The position numbers and the translations under genes are program-made. Below the pieces are notes generated by a model. It searched no databases and was not told the DNA's origin. It worked only from the letters and a program-made list of their open reading frames with translations. Source: Scatomorpha sp040765295 (GTDB lineage Bacteria; Bacillota; Clostridia; Oscillospirales; Oscillospiraceae). From it: a stretch of 64,000 bases of DNA. The stretch spans positions 1,736,001-1,800,000 of the forward strand of contig JAXGSB010000001.1 in the NCBI GenBank assembly GCA_040765295.1, written 5' to 3'. This document shows, in pieces, positions 14,550 to 23,962 of this stretch. Positions within the stretch are counted from its first letter, which is position 1; every line of letters starts with the position of its first letter.

Positions 14550-17114
14550 TCAGTGGGCCTCCGCCCAGTTTTGGCCGGTTTTTATATCCACCGTGAGGGG
14601 AAGCGAGAGCTGTGCTGCCCCCTCCATTTCCTCTTTGAGTATGCGGGCGGCCTTCTCGGCATCGCTCTTTACACACTCGACAACAAGCTCATCGTGTACC
14701 TGAAGTATGAGCCTGGCTTTGAGCCCCTCGCGCCTCATGCGTCTGTCAGCCCTCACCATGGCGAGCTTTATTATATCCGCCGCGGCGCCCTGTATCGGCA
14801 TGTTCATGGCGACTCTCTCGCCGAAGCTTCTCTGGTTGAAGTTTCGGGATTTCAGCTCGGGAATCGGCCTGCGCCTTCCGAAGATTGTCTCTGCATAGCC
14901 GCGCTCGCGCGCCTGTTTCTTACTCTCTTCGAGATATTCCTTGACTGCGCTGTATTTTTTAAGATAGGAGTTTATGTAGTTGTTCGCTTCTTTCACGCTC
15001 TTTTTTATATCGCCTGCCAGCGAGAAGGCGGAAATACCGTAGACTATGCCGAAGTTCACGGCCTTTGCCGAGCTGCGCTCCTCCGCCGTCACTTCGCCCG
15101 GTTCTTTTCCAAGCACGACCGCTGCGGTCATGCGATGTATATCCTCTCCGGCCTTGAAAGCCTCTATCATGGTCTTATCGCCGGAAACATGGGCCAATAT
15201 TCTAAGCTCGATCTGGCTGTAGTCGGCGTCTATCAGACAGCAGTCCTCGGCCGCTATAAACATCTTTCTCAAAGCCGAGCCGAGCTCTTTTCTTATGGGT
15301 ATGTTTTGCAGGTTGGGCTCCGTGCTCGAGAGTCTTCCCGTGGCCGTCACGGTCATCTTGAAGTTTGTGTGTATTCTGCCGTCAAAAGCTATGAGTGGAA
15401 GTAAACCGTCGGTATAGGTGCTCTTCAGCTTGCTCAGCTCTCTATATTCCAAAATCAGTGAAACTACCGGGTGCAGGTGCTTGATTTTCTCAAGGGTCTC
15501 GGCATCGGTGCTGAAGCCCGTCTTCGTCTTCCTCATAGCCGGAAGAGAGAGCTTGTCGTAGAGGAGCTCCGAGAGCTGCTTGGGGGAATTAATATTTACC
15601 TCCATGCCGCCGAGAGCATAGATATCTCTCTCGAGCTCGGATATTCTTTCGCCCAACTCCTCTCCGAAATCGATTAGCGCCTCTTTGTCGATTAAAAAGC
15701 CCCTCTTTTCCATATCGGCCAAGACTCCGGCCAGAGGAAGCTCTATCTCATAGTAGAGCTTTTCCATGTTTGTGTCGCGGAGCTTTTCGCTCTGTATCTC
15801 ATAGAGCTCCAGAAGCTGCACGAGCTTGTCGTCCGAGCTGAGGGAATATATGTTTTTAAGGCTTTCGCTCTCGTAGTCTCTTATTGTGGAGTCGAGAAGA
15901 TAGGCGGCAAGCGCCGTATCGAAGATAAAGCCCTCGGGCTCAATTCCTTCCTCTAAAGCAAGGCGCATAGTGTCTTTTATATTTTCGGAGATTTTTTTGA
16001 CCTCGGGCTTCATAAGCGCCGAGAGAAGCTTGTGATACTCGCTCTCGGAAAAGTTGTTTCTTTTTATCAAGAGCTTATCCTCGCCGTCGGAGATATGAAT
16101 CTCATCCAAGCCGTCTTTGAAATGGACTGTAAAGTTTTGCTCTTTTTTGAGAAACTCTTCAATCTCCCCCACACTTAGAAGGTTTTTTTGCTCTAAACCC
16201 GCTGGCCGCGCTTTAAACTCTCTAAAAAGCGGCGGCGTGTCGTCCGGCTCTTTTATACCCCAGTTTCTTATAAAGCTTTTCAGCCCCAAGTCCATTAGCA
16301 CATTATAGAGATTGGGCGCATAGACTCCGTCGAAAACGGCGTCTTCGAACTTAAAATCTATCGGCGCATCTTTGTCTATTTCGGCAAGCTCATAGGAGAG
16401 CCTTGCAAGCTCCTCGCCCTCGCGAAGTCTCTTTTTTACGCTCTCTTTTATGTCCAGAGAATCCAGCTCCGAGTATATTTTTTCTATGCTTTTGTAATCT
16501 CTGATAAGGGCCGAGGCAGTCTTTTCTCCGACACCCCTGACACCGGGTATATTGTCGGAACTGTCGCCCATGAGGGCCTTAAAATCCACCATGTGCTTCG
16601 GCTCGAAGCCGTATTCATCTTCGAATCTCTCCACATCGTAGTACTCTCCCGTGCCCGCCTTGCCGCCTGTGAAGAAAACGGCGCCCTTGGGATTTATGAG
16701 CTGGAAGAGGTCCCTGTCGCCGCTTACAAGCAGGCAGGCGTCCTCACAGCTTTTGCAAATCTCCGAAACCGTCCCCAATATATCGTCGGCCTCAAAGCCC
16801 TCTCTTTCGATAACGGGCACTCTCATGGCAGCTAGTACCTCTTTGAGCATGGGAAGCTGCACGGCGAGCTCATCGGGCATGGGCTTGCGCCCGGCCTTAT
16901 ATTCCTCGAACATCTCATGGCGGAAGGTCTTGCCCTTTTTGTCGAAGGCTACCATCAGGTGGCTGGGGTTGTAGTCCTTAATAAGTTTGTTAAGTATGTT
17001 CAAAAAGCCGTATACGGCATTTGTCGGCCGTCCGTCGGGAGCTGTGAGCGGCTGCCTGATTCCATAGAAGGCCCTGTTTATTATGCTGTTTCCGTCAAAT
17101 ATCATCAGTTTCAT
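14550..17114 (-). CDS. polA: DNA polymerase I with inactive proofreading domain
   Basis: 854 residues. The N-terminal 5' nuclease (about 1-290) contains DGNSIINRAFYG and GVRGVGEKTA. The polymerase motifs are DADYSQIELRILAH (A), AKAVNFGIVYGIS (B) and LQVHDELVVE (C). In the middle domain the exonuclease Asp-x-Glu is absent (HFKDGLDEIH in its place) and no Tyr-x3-Asp motif III is seen, while FDTALAAYLLDS is kept. The 3'-5' exonuclease should therefore be dead, as in Bacillus-type enzymes. The enzyme fills repair gaps and removes RNA primers. It overlaps uvrB by four bases. Confidence 0.97.
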   Translation of the reverse strand: MKLMIFDGNSIINRAFYGIRQPLTAPDGRPTNAVYGFLNILNKLIKDYNPSHLMVAFDKKGKTFRHEMFEEYKAGRKPMPDELAVQLPMLKEVLAAMRVPVIEREGFEADDILGTVSEICKSCEDACLLVSGDRDLFQLINPKGAVFFTGGKAGTGEYYDVERFEDEYGFEPKHMVDFKALMGDSSDNIPGVRGVGEKTASALIRDYKSIEKIYSELDSLDIKESVKKRLREGEELARLSYELAEIDKDAPIDFKFEDAVFDGVYAPNLYNVLMDLGLKSFIRNWGIKEPDDTPPLFREFKARPAGLEQKNLLSVGEIEEFLKKEQNFTVHFKDGLDEIHISDGEDKLLIKRNNFSESEYHKLLSALMKPEVKKISENIKDTMRLALEEGIEPEGFIFDTALAAYLLDSTIRDYESESLKNIYSLSSDDKLVQLLELYEIQSEKLRDTNMEKLYYEIELPLAGVLADMEKRGFLIDKEALIDFGEELGERISELERDIYALGGMEVNINSPKQLSELLYDKLSLPAMRKTKTGFSTDAETLEKIKHLHPVVSLILEYRELSKLKSTYTDGLLPLIAFDGRIHTNFKMTVTATGRLSSTEPNLQNIPIRKELGSALRKMFIAAEDCCLIDADYSQIELRILAHVSGDKTMIEAFKAGEDIHRMTAAVVLGKEPGEVTAEERSSAKAVNFGIVYGISAFSLAGDIKKSVKEANNYINSYLKKYSAVKEYLEESKKQARERGYAETIFGRRRPIPELKSRNFNQRSFGERVAMNMPIQGAAADIIKLAMVRADRRMRREGLKARLILQVHDELVVECVKSDAEKAARILKEEMEGAAQLSLPLTVDIKTGQNWAEAH

Positions 17115-19090
17115 TTTTTCTTATCCCTCGCCTTTTGCATCTCGCCCCTGAGCTTTATAATCTGGTCTCTCATTACGGCCGCAAGCTCATACTCTAAAAG
17201 TCTGGCATATTCCTTCATGTTCCTCTCGAGGCGCTTAATCTCCTTTTCGAGCTCCTTGGCCGTCATCTTCACTCCGTCCGCCCTCTTGACGCTCGGAGCC
17301 TTGGATATCTCCATAACTTCCCTGACGCCCTTTACTATGGTCTTGGGGACAATGCTGTGTTTTTTGTTGTATTCGTTCTGTTTCCTGCGGCGGCGGGCAG
17401 TCTCTTCTATGGCGGCCTTCATGGCCGAGGTCTCTTTATCGGCATACATTATGACCTCGCCGCGCACGTTTCTGGCTGCCCTGCCTATTGTCTGTATGAG
17501 ACTTGTCTCCGAGCGCAAAAATCCCTCTTTGTCGGCATCTAAGATGACAATCAGCGAAACCTCGGGAAGATCGAGTCCTTCTCGAAGCAGGTTTATGCCT
17601 ATGAGCGCGTCAAACTCGCCCAGTCTTAAATCTCTGATTATCTCCATGCGCTCTATGGCGCCGATATCGTGGTGCATGTAGCGGCAGCGTATGCCGGCGT
17701 GTGTGAGAAAGTCGGTGAGATCCTCAGCCATCCGCTTTGTGAGAGTGGTGATGAGAGTTCTCTCCCCCATCTTGACCCTCTCTTTGACCTCGTGTATGAG
17801 GTCGTCTATCTGGCCCTTTATCGGCCGCACGCTTATTTTTGGATCCAAAAGCCCTGTCGGCCTTATTATCTGCTCTGTTATCTCTCCGCTCTTTTCCTTT
17901 TCGTACTCTCCGGGAGTGGCGGAAACATAGATTACCTGATTCACCTTTTCCTCGAACTCCTCGAACTTGAGAGGGCGGTTGTCATATGCCGAGGGCAGGC
18001 GGAAGCCGTACTTAACAAGGTTGTCTTTTCTTGCCTTGTCGCCCCTGTACATGGCCCTGAGCTGCGGCAGTGTGGCGTGCGACTCATCGATGAAGATGAG
18101 AAAGTCGGAGGGGAAATAGTCTATGAGCGTCATGGGCGCCGAGCCCGGCTCTCTGCCGGAGATAATCCTGCTGTAGTTTTCTATGCCCGAGCAGTAGCCG
18201 AGCTCGCGCATCATTTCTGTATCGAAGCTGACACGTTCCCTTATTCTTTGAGCCTCGATGAGCTTGCGATTTTCCTCGAAATACTTCACCCGCTCCTCAC
18301 ATTCGCTTTGAATCTCGGCTATGGCCCTTTCCATCTTTTCCTTCGTGGTCACATAGTGGGAGGCCGGGTAGACGGCGACGTGCAGAAGCTCACGGCTGGC
18401 CACCCCGCTCACGGGCGAAAACTCGGATATTCTTTCTATCTCGTCTCCGAAAAATTCTATTCTAATGGCCTTGTCTCTGGAGTAGACGGGAAAAATCTCT
18501 ATTGTGTCGCCGCGAACTCTGAAGCTGTTTCGCTCGAAGGCTATGTCGTTTCGCTCATATCTTATCTCGATAAGCTTCTTCATGAGCTCGTCTCTGTCTA
18601 TAACATGCCCCTGACGCAGCGAGAGCACCATTTGGGTATAATCAATCGGGTCTCCAAGTCCGTAGATGCAGGAGACCGAGGCCACAATAATGACATCGCG
18701 CCTTTCGCCGAGCGCAGAGGTTGCGCTGTGACGGAGGCGCTCTATCTCGTCATTTATAGACGCATCTTTTTCTATATATGTATCGCTCACAGGCAGATAT
18801 GCCTCGGGCTGATAGTAATCATAGTAGGAGACAAAGTACTCCACCGCGTTTTCGGGAAAGAGCTCTTTAAACTCGCCGTAAAGCTGGCCTGCCAGCGTCT
18901 TGTTGTGGGCGAGAACCAGCACGGGCTTTTGGGCTTTAACAATGACATTCGCCATTGTGAAGGTCTTGCCCGAACCGGTGACGCCCAGAAGACACTGATG
19001 CTTATCTCCGTCTAAAACTCCCTTACTGAGCTTTTCTATGGCCTCGGGCTGATCTCCCGAGGGTTTGTATTCAGAGCTCAGCTTGAACAC
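17111..19090 (-). CDS. uvrB: Excinuclease ABC subunit B
   Basis: About 659 residues. The Walker A motif LGVTGSGKTFTMANV is near residue 35, the damage-probing hairpin region YYDYYQPEAYLP is near 90, and the C-terminal UVR motif contains LEYELAAVMRDQIIKL. UvrB verifies DNA damage with UvrA and recruits UvrC; neither partner is in the window. GTG at 19090 (protein MFKLSSEYKPSGDQ) is preferred because it matches the family N-terminus and overlaps the upstream stop as TAGTG. An ATG at 19114 is the alternative. Both have weak ribosome sites. Confidence 0.97.
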   Translation of the reverse strand: MFKLSSEYKPSGDQPEAIEKLSKGVLDGDKHQCLLGVTGSGKTFTMANVIVKAQKPVLVLAHNKTLAGQLYGEFKELFPENAVEYFVSYYDYYQPEAYLPVSDTYIEKDASINDEIERLRHSATSALGERRDVIIVASVSCIYGLGDPIDYTQMVLSLRQGHVIDRDELMKKLIEIRYERNDIAFERNSFRVRGDTIEIFPVYSRDKAIRIEFFGDEIERISEFSPVSGVASRELLHVAVYPASHYVTTKEKMERAIAEIQSECEERVKYFEENRKLIEAQRIRERVSFDTEMMRELGYCSGIENYSRIISGREPGSAPMTLIDYFPSDFLIFIDESHATLPQLRAMYRGDKARKDNLVKYGFRLPSAYDNRPLKFEEFEEKVNQVIYVSATPGEYEKEKSGEITEQIIRPTGLLDPKISVRPIKGQIDDLIHEVKERVKMGERTLITTLTKRMAEDLTDFLTHAGIRCRYMHHDIGAIERMEIIRDLRLGEFDALIGINLLREGLDLPEVSLIVILDADKEGFLRSETSLIQTIGRAARNVRGEVIMYADKETSAMKAAIEETARRRRKQNEYNKKHSIVPKTIVKGVREVMEISKAPSVKRADGVKMTAKELEKEIKRLERNMKEYARLLEYELAAVMRDQIIKLRGEMQKARDKKK

Positions 19091-20478
19091 TATGCGAGTC
19101 TTCTTCCCATCCAAACACCCATTGCGCTGGACATGATGAGTCCCCTTGTCCAGCCCGAAGAGTCGCCGAGACAGTGGAGACCCTTGACATTGGTGTTGAG
19201 CTCCTTATCCATATTGACCTTATTGGAATAGAACTTGAGCTCGGGCGAGTAGAGCAGTGTTTCATATGAGGCAAAGCCGGGAACGACCATATCCATCGCC
19301 TTTATAAAGTTTATTATGTTTGTCATGGACCTGTACGGCATGGCGGCTGTGATATCGCCCGCCACGGCATCGGGCAGAGTGGGCCTCACATTGCTCTGCA
19401 TGAGTTCTTTTTCCCAAGTGCGCTTGCCGTCGAGAATATCGCCGAAGCGCTGTACCAAGATGTGGCCGTTTGCAAGCATGTTGGTGAGCTCGCCTATCTT
19501 TTGGGCGTAGGCTATCGGCTGATTGAAGGGCACCGAGAAGTTGTGAGAGCAGAGTATAGCAAGATTGGTGTTCTTGCTCTTTCGTTCCTTATAGGCGTGG
19601 CCGTTGACGACAGCAAGATCGTTGTCGTAGTTTTCCTGTGAGACGACTCCGCCGGGATTTTGGCAGAAAGTTCTCACCTTGTTTTTGAAAGGTGGCGGAT
19701 AGCCGATGAGTTTGGACTCGTACAGAGCTTCGTTGACTTCCTCCATAATCTCGTTTCTCACCTCGACCCGCACGCCGATATCGACTGTAGAGGGGGCGTG
19801 GTCAATGCCGTGCTCGGAGCAGAGCGTTTCGAGCCAGTCAGCCCCTCTCCTGCCCGTTGCCACAACCGTGTGATCTGAGTAGATGGCTTTTTTCTCCTCC
19901 CCATCTTTTATGTATACGCCCTTGCAGACCTGCTCTTCTATTATTAAGTTTAGACACTCCGTTTCGAAGAGAATTTCCACTCCGCTTTTAAGAAGGTGCT
20001 TTTCTATGCTGAGGTAGAGCTCGTGCGCCTTTTCTGTTCCCATATGTCTTATGGGGCAGTCCACAAGTTTTAGACCCGCCTTTATAGCTCTTGCTCTAAT
20101 GCGCTTTACCGCCTCGGTGTTGCCGAGACCTTCTATATGCAGATCGGCGCCGAACTCGAGATAGATATTGTCGGTATATTTTATGAGCTCTTCGGCATCC
20201 CTTTCGCCCAGAAGCTTGGGGAGCTCTCCTCCCACCTCTGTGGAGAGCGAAAGCTTGCCGTCGGAAAAGGCCCCTGCGCCCGAAAAGCCCGTTGTTATAT
20301 GACAGTACGGCTTGCAGTTCATGCATTTTCCGGTTTTGGACTTGGGGCAAGCGCGTTTTTCTATGCTCCTGCCTTTTTCTATCATGAGTATTTTCTTCTT
20401 TGAGCCCAGCTTTATCATCTCGAGCGCGGTGAATATGCCCGCAGGGCCGGCTCCGACTATAATTAAATCGTATTTCAT
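19090..20478 (-). CDS. FAD-dependent oxidoreductase of the COG2509 type
   Basis: 462 residues. The N-terminal dinucleotide-binding motif is IVGAGPAGIFTALEM. It is followed by a cysteine-rich CPKSKTGKCMNCKPYC segment and GFSGAGAFSDGKLSL, all characteristic of this uncharacterised family. The four cysteines near the flavin site might hold a metal or act in redox, but this is not known. It is the first gene of the operon carrying uvrB, polA, rimI-like, tsaD and radC, from the promoter at 20538-20566. The substrate is unknown. Confidence 0.85.
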   Translation of the reverse strand: MKYDLIIVGAGPAGIFTALEMIKLGSKKKILMIEKGRSIEKRACPKSKTGKCMNCKPYCHITTGFSGAGAFSDGKLSLSTEVGGELPKLLGERDAEELIKYTDNIYLEFGADLHIEGLGNTEAVKRIRARAIKAGLKLVDCPIRHMGTEKAHELYLSIEKHLLKSGVEILFETECLNLIIEEQVCKGVYIKDGEEKKAIYSDHTVVATGRRGADWLETLCSEHGIDHAPSTVDIGVRVEVRNEIMEEVNEALYESKLIGYPPPFKNKVRTFCQNPGGVVSQENYDNDLAVVNGHAYKERKSKNTNLAILCSHNFSVPFNQPIAYAQKIGELTNMLANGHILVQRFGDILDGKRTWEKELMQSNVRPTLPDAVAGDITAAMPYRSMTNIINFIKAMDMVVPGFASYETLLYSPELKFYSNKVNMDKELNTNVKGLHCLGDSSGWTRGLIMSSAMGVWMGRRLA

Positions 20479-20537
20479 TTTTCTTCTCCAAATTGTTTGC
20501 TGCAGCTTCGCCTGAGCGAAAACTTATGTGCCCTGTT

Positions 20538-20566
20538 ATTTTAGCATATCCGGTCTGTTTTTTCAA
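20538..20566 (-). promoter_or_regulatory. Promoter of the FAD protein-uvrB-polA-tsaD-radC operon
   Basis: On the minus strand TTGAAA (20561-20566) and TAAAAT (20538-20543) are separated by 17 bases, with TGC before the -10. No LexA-type box was recognised near it. Confidence 0.75.
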
Positions 20567-20640
20567 AAATTATGAGAGGCAGCAGCCTTCTTTTCTTAAA
20601 ACATTTGTCCTTCTTTTTTCATCATTTATCCCGGGGATTC

Positions 20641-20679
20641 AAAAGATAAAAGCCGCGAAAATTCGCGGCTTTTATCTTT
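20641..20679. terminator. Bidirectional terminator downstream of the oxidoreductase operon
   Basis: A long stem, AAAAGATAAAAGCCGCGAA against CGCGGCTTTTATCTTT, carries T-runs on both strands. It ends the minus-strand operon whose last gene is the PAS regulator. Confidence 0.85.
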
Positions 20680-20689
20680 GAATAAGTTC

Positions 20690-21292
20690 TTACTTTATGC
20701 CCAGTTCGCCCAGATAGTTATAGACCGTGTAGCGGGAAACACAGAGCATTTTCGCTATGGTGGCTATACTCTTTTGCATTTTGAGCATTCCCTGTTTATC
20801 GAGAATCCTTATCACTTCGAGTCTGTCTGCCTTGTTCATCAGATTTACAGGCTTGCCGACTGCTATAATGGCGCTCTTAACGCTCTCTTCCATAGAGAGC
20901 TCCTCCTTCGGCTCCTCGGATATAACACCGGTATCCAGAAAGTCGCCGACGAAGTTGTTTATCAGCTTGAAATAGCTGATGTCGCAGTTTATGCAGAACG
21001 CTATCCTGTGGCCGAAAGCCTCGAAGGTGAGCGTGGAGGACTTGAGATCACTCTTCCTGCCCTCTTTGTGGTAGTTGATGTAGTAACCATCGGCGCTCAT
21101 CGCCACACGCTCAAGATCGCGAGGATCTAAGGAATCTCCGACTTCACGTCCCGTAACATGGCCGTTAAATATGTAGAGTATAGCCTCGGGCTTATCGACG
21201 TCCGAGATGGCAACCTCGCAGAAGTTTCCGAAGGTTGCGGTGATTGCCGAGCCCAAGTCTTTAAGCACATTCAAAAACTCTTCATATGTCAT
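20690..21292 (-). CDS. YheO-type PAS and helix-turn-helix regulator
   Basis: 200 residues. The N-terminal half (about 10-120) resembles the YheO-like PAS domain, with ITATFGNFCEVAISD and LYIFNGHVTGREVGD. The C-terminus is a helix-turn-helix, SIATIAKMLCVSRYTVYNYL. Members such as DauR control amino-acid catabolism genes, which fits its position as the last gene of the oxidoreductase operon. It may sense the substrate or product of that pathway. The ribosome site GAGGAAAG precedes the ATG. Confidence 0.85.
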   Translation of the reverse strand: MTYEEFLNVLKDLGSAITATFGNFCEVAISDVDKPEAILYIFNGHVTGREVGDSLDPRDLERVAMSADGYYINYHKEGRKSDLKSSTLTFEAFGHRIAFCINCDISYFKLINNFVGDFLDTGVISEEPKEELSMEESVKSAIIAVGKPVNLMNKADRLEVIRILDKQGMLKMQKSIATIAKMLCVSRYTVYNYLGELGIK

Positions 21293-21310
21293 GGCCTTTC
21301 CTCTTTCCGA

Positions 21311-21862
21311 CTATTTTTTTGCAGCGCGGCCTATCTCAAGTCCCCTCTTGAACGCCTGCTCATTGAGCGGGTTGAACTCCGGACGCTTTTTGCCCAGCTT
21401 ATCAAAGGCTGTCTGCAAGACCGCATCGGGGGGCAGGATTTCGCTGTAGCCTATTAACGCTCCCGCCATGACCAGGTTCATAACTCTGGGGTTGCCAATC
21501 TCGTTGGCTATATTGCCCGCATCGACATTTATTACCGTTGCATCATCATATTCGGGAACATTTTTGACTATGGTGCTGTTTACTATGACGGCGCCGCCGG
21601 GAGCGACAGAGTTTTTAAAGCGTACCATGGACGGCTCGTTGAGTATTATGAGCACATCGGCCTTGCCGACCTTGGCAGCCCCTATCTCTTCATCGGAGAT
21701 AACCACATAGCAGTTGGCCGTGCCGCCGCGCTGCTCCGCCCCGTAAGAGGGGAAGTAGGTGACATGTTTTTCTGTCTGTTCACTGGCAGTGTAGGCTAGG
21801 AGCTGGCCGATTACCATGACTCCCTGTCCGCCAAAACCTGCAATAATAATATTAGTTTCCAT
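21311..21862 (-). CDS. 2-oxoacid:ferredoxin oxidoreductase, gamma subunit
   Basis: 183 residues of the gamma fold, starting METNIIIAGFGGQGVMVIG, with YFPSYGAEQRGGTANCYV as the conserved central segment. It packs with the alpha and beta subunits in enzymes that convert a 2-oxoacid and CoA to acyl-CoA, CO2 and reduced ferredoxin. It is encoded 12 bases after the beta subunit. The likely substrate is 2-oxoisovalerate-like or 2-oxoglutarate; sequence reading cannot decide. Confidence 0.92.
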   Translation of the reverse strand: METNIIIAGFGGQGVMVIGQLLAYTASEQTEKHVTYFPSYGAEQRGGTANCYVVISDEEIGAAKVGKADVLIILNEPSMVRFKNSVAPGGAVIVNSTIVKNVPEYDDATVINVDAGNIANEIGNPRVMNLVMAGALIGYSEILPPDAVLQTAFDKLGKKRPEFNPLNEQAFKRGLEIGRAAKK

Positions 21863-21874
21863 CTATAAGCCTCC

Positions 21875-22618
21875 TCACTTCGCCCTGAACTCGCCCAAGG
21901 GGAATTCCTCAAGCACTACATTCTGCAGATGCTCAAGCGACTTGACCGGCGACATCCCCCAGTTGGTTGGACAGTTAGAAACAAACTCGACAAAGCTGAA
22001 ACCCTTGCCCTCCAGCTGATACTGGAACGCCTTTTTCACGGCGGCCTTCGCCTTTACCGCATTTTTCACATCGGCGCAGGTGACTCTGGCTATGTAGGCG
22101 GGAGCCTTGAGGGTGCTTAGAAGTTCGCACATGTGCATGGGATAGCCGTGTTCCTCGGGATTTCTTCCCCCGGGAGTTGTTGACGACATGGCGCCTGCCA
22201 AGGTTGTAGGGGCCATCTGTCCGCCCGTCATGCCGTAGGTGCCGTTGTTTATGAAGATAACCGTTATATTCTCGCCCCTGTTGGCGGCCGACATTGTTTC
22301 GGCCAAGCCTATGGCGGCAAGGTCTCCGTCGCCCTGATATGTGAATATAAGCGTTTCGGGGCTGCAGCGTTTGAAAGCGCTCGCAATTGCGCAGGCCCTT
22401 CCGTGAGGCGCGGCTATCGTGTCTATGTTCATATATGTCACTGCAAGAGCTCCACAGCCCACACCCTGTACCCAGGTGGAATCGTGAACCATGTCGAGTT
22501 CATCCAGTACTTCCATTATAGTCTTGACCGTTGAGGAATGCAGGCAGCCGGGGCAGTAACCCGTTACGGCGCCTTCAAAAATTCCGCTCGGTCTTTCGAA
22601 TACCGTTCTTTCTTTCAT
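21875..22618 (-). CDS. 2-oxoacid:ferredoxin oxidoreductase, beta (TPP-binding) subunit
   Basis: 247 residues. The cofactor signature runs from YQGDGDLAAIG to NNGTYGMTGGQMAPTT, which binds thiamine diphosphate and Mg. CPGCLHSS near residue 22 and GVGCGALA supply conserved cysteines that may ligand an iron-sulfur cluster. It is the catalytic partner of the alpha subunit upstream. The ribosome site GGGGGAA lies directly before the ATG. Confidence 0.93.
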   Translation of the reverse strand: MKERTVFERPSGIFEGAVTGYCPGCLHSSTVKTIMEVLDELDMVHDSTWVQGVGCGALAVTYMNIDTIAAPHGRACAIASAFKRCSPETLIFTYQGDGDLAAIGLAETMSAANRGENITVIFINNGTYGMTGGQMAPTTLAGAMSSTTPGGRNPEEHGYPMHMCELLSTLKAPAYIARVTCADVKNAVKAKAAVKKAFQYQLEGKGFSFVEFVSNCPTNWGMSPVKSLEHLQNVVLEEFPLGEFRAK

Positions 22619-22629
22619 TTGATTCCCCC

Positions 22630-23715
22630 CTATTTCTCGCCGTAAAGCTTTCTGGCAGTTTCAAGAACCAGGCTGCGCTCAAGTATCTGCCCGCCTGATG
22701 AAAGCGCCATTTCTATCTTTGTTCTGCCGTGGACGGCATGCTGCACATCGACACCGTACTGGGGCGGGATGGACATCTCTGCCACCACTATTCCGCGAAG
22801 CTTCTCGTAATTCAGCTTCTCGAATGCCTCAAAGGGGAAGGGGTTTACCTTTAGCGGACGAATAAAGCCCACTTTGTAGCCCTCTTTCCTGAGAATCTGG
22901 AGAGCGGACTTGGCTATACGGCCGGAAGAACCGTAGCCGGTGAGTATGAGCTCTGAGTCTTCGGGCACATCCATCTCGTACTCGACCTCATCCCTTTGCC
23001 ACTGCTCATACATAGCCATATCTTTTATGTTCAGTTCTTCCTGGTTGATGTTCGGGTCTAAGCCGGGGCCGCACTGTATTTGGTGAAATTTTCCGCCCTT
23101 GCGGCCGCGCGCGGCATAGGTTTTGCTCTCGCGAATCCTCTTAACTTCCTCTTCACTCAGGGGCTCGGGGAAGTATACAGGCTCCATCATGGCGCCTATC
23201 ATTCCGTCGAGCAGAAGATAGGTGGGCATTCTGTATTTGTCGGCAAGCTCGAAGGATCTGAACGTCATATCCACAGCTTCCTGCACCGAACAGGGCGCGA
23301 GCACCAGCATTTGGAATCCGCCGTTGCCTGCAGCCTTTGTTGCTTGAAAGTAGTCCTGCTGCGCAGGTTTAATATCGCCTATTCCCGGGCCTCCGCGCTG
23401 GAAGTTTGCTATAACCGAGGGCATTCTGGCTCCCGCGAGGAAGGCTATCCCTTCGCTCTTGAGAGCGATACCGCAGGAAGACGAAGATGTCATACATCTC
23501 ACGCCCGCCGCCGCCGCTCCGAAAAGCATGTTCACAGAGGCGACTTCGCTTTCACCCTGAATGAAAACTCCGCCCACTTCCGGCATTCTGCGGGACATGT
23601 ACTCGGGCATTTCGTTTTGCGGGGTTATCGGGTATCCCGCGAAAAAGCGGCAACCCGCCCTGGCCGCGGCTTCCGCTACGGCCTCCGTACCCTTCATAAG
23701 AATCTTTTCTGACAT
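22630..23715 (-). CDS. vorB: 2-oxoacid:ferredoxin oxidoreductase, alpha subunit (VorB-like)
   Basis: 361 residues. It contains FFAGYPITPQNEMPEYM and IQGESEVASVNMLFGAAAAG, conserved in alpha subunits, and TSSSSCGIALKSEGI. The overall match is closest to proteins annotated as 3-methyl-2-oxobutanoate:ferredoxin oxidoreductase (VorB), used in branched-chain amino-acid oxidation. Specificity from sequence is weak and 2-oxoglutarate remains possible. Its ATG directly follows the ferredoxin stop codon. Confidence 0.9.
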   Translation of the reverse strand: MSEKILMKGTEAVAEAAARAGCRFFAGYPITPQNEMPEYMSRRMPEVGGVFIQGESEVASVNMLFGAAAAGVRCMTSSSSCGIALKSEGIAFLAGARMPSVIANFQRGGPGIGDIKPAQQDYFQATKAAGNGGFQMLVLAPCSVQEAVDMTFRSFELADKYRMPTYLLLDGMIGAMMEPVYFPEPLSEEEVKRIRESKTYAARGRKGGKFHQIQCGPGLDPNINQEELNIKDMAMYEQWQRDEVEYEMDVPEDSELILTGYGSSGRIAKSALQILRKEGYKVGFIRPLKVNPFPFEAFEKLNYEKLRGIVVAEMSIPPQYGVDVQHAVHGRTKIEMALSSGGQILERSLVLETARKLYGEK

Positions 23716-23934
23716 TTAACCCACCTCCCTATATACGCTTATCACGGCATCCGGACAGATGCGCGCGCACAATCCGCAACCGATGCACTTTTCCGGGTAA
23801 AGAGCCTGCACATAGTTATAGCCCTTGGCATTAACCTCGGAACCGGTGCCCAGAACTTCGTTCGGGCAAACATCGATGCAGTAGAGGCAGCTCTTACATG
23901 CTTCGGTATAAAATTCGACTCTACCTTTTGCCAT
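23716..23934 (-). CDS. 2-oxoacid:ferredoxin oxidoreductase, delta (2[4Fe-4S]) subunit
   Basis: 72 residues with two complete cluster motifs, CKSCLYCIDVCP and CIGCGLCARICP. It passes electrons from the catalytic subunits to free ferredoxin. ATG at 23934 was chosen because the in-frame GTG at 23943 lies within the GGAGTG ribosome site. Confidence 0.93.
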   Translation of the reverse strand: MAKGRVEFYTEACKSCLYCIDVCPNEVLGTGSEVNAKGYNYVQALYPEKCIGCGLCARICPDAVISVYREVG

Positions 23935-23962
23935 TGCTTTCACTCCATTTAATAATAAAATT

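Noticed and set aside
14526..15404. A 292-codon plus-strand open frame opposite polA
   Set aside because: It is antisense to the conserved polymerase motifs of polA and has no family features.
17669..19015. A 448-codon plus-strand open frame opposite uvrB
   Set aside because: It is antisense to conserved uvrB motifs; the length reflects codon bias, not a gene.
20479..20640. LexA/SOS box before the uvrB operon
   Set aside because: No GAAC-n4-GTTC or related palindrome was found near the promoter at 20538-20566.
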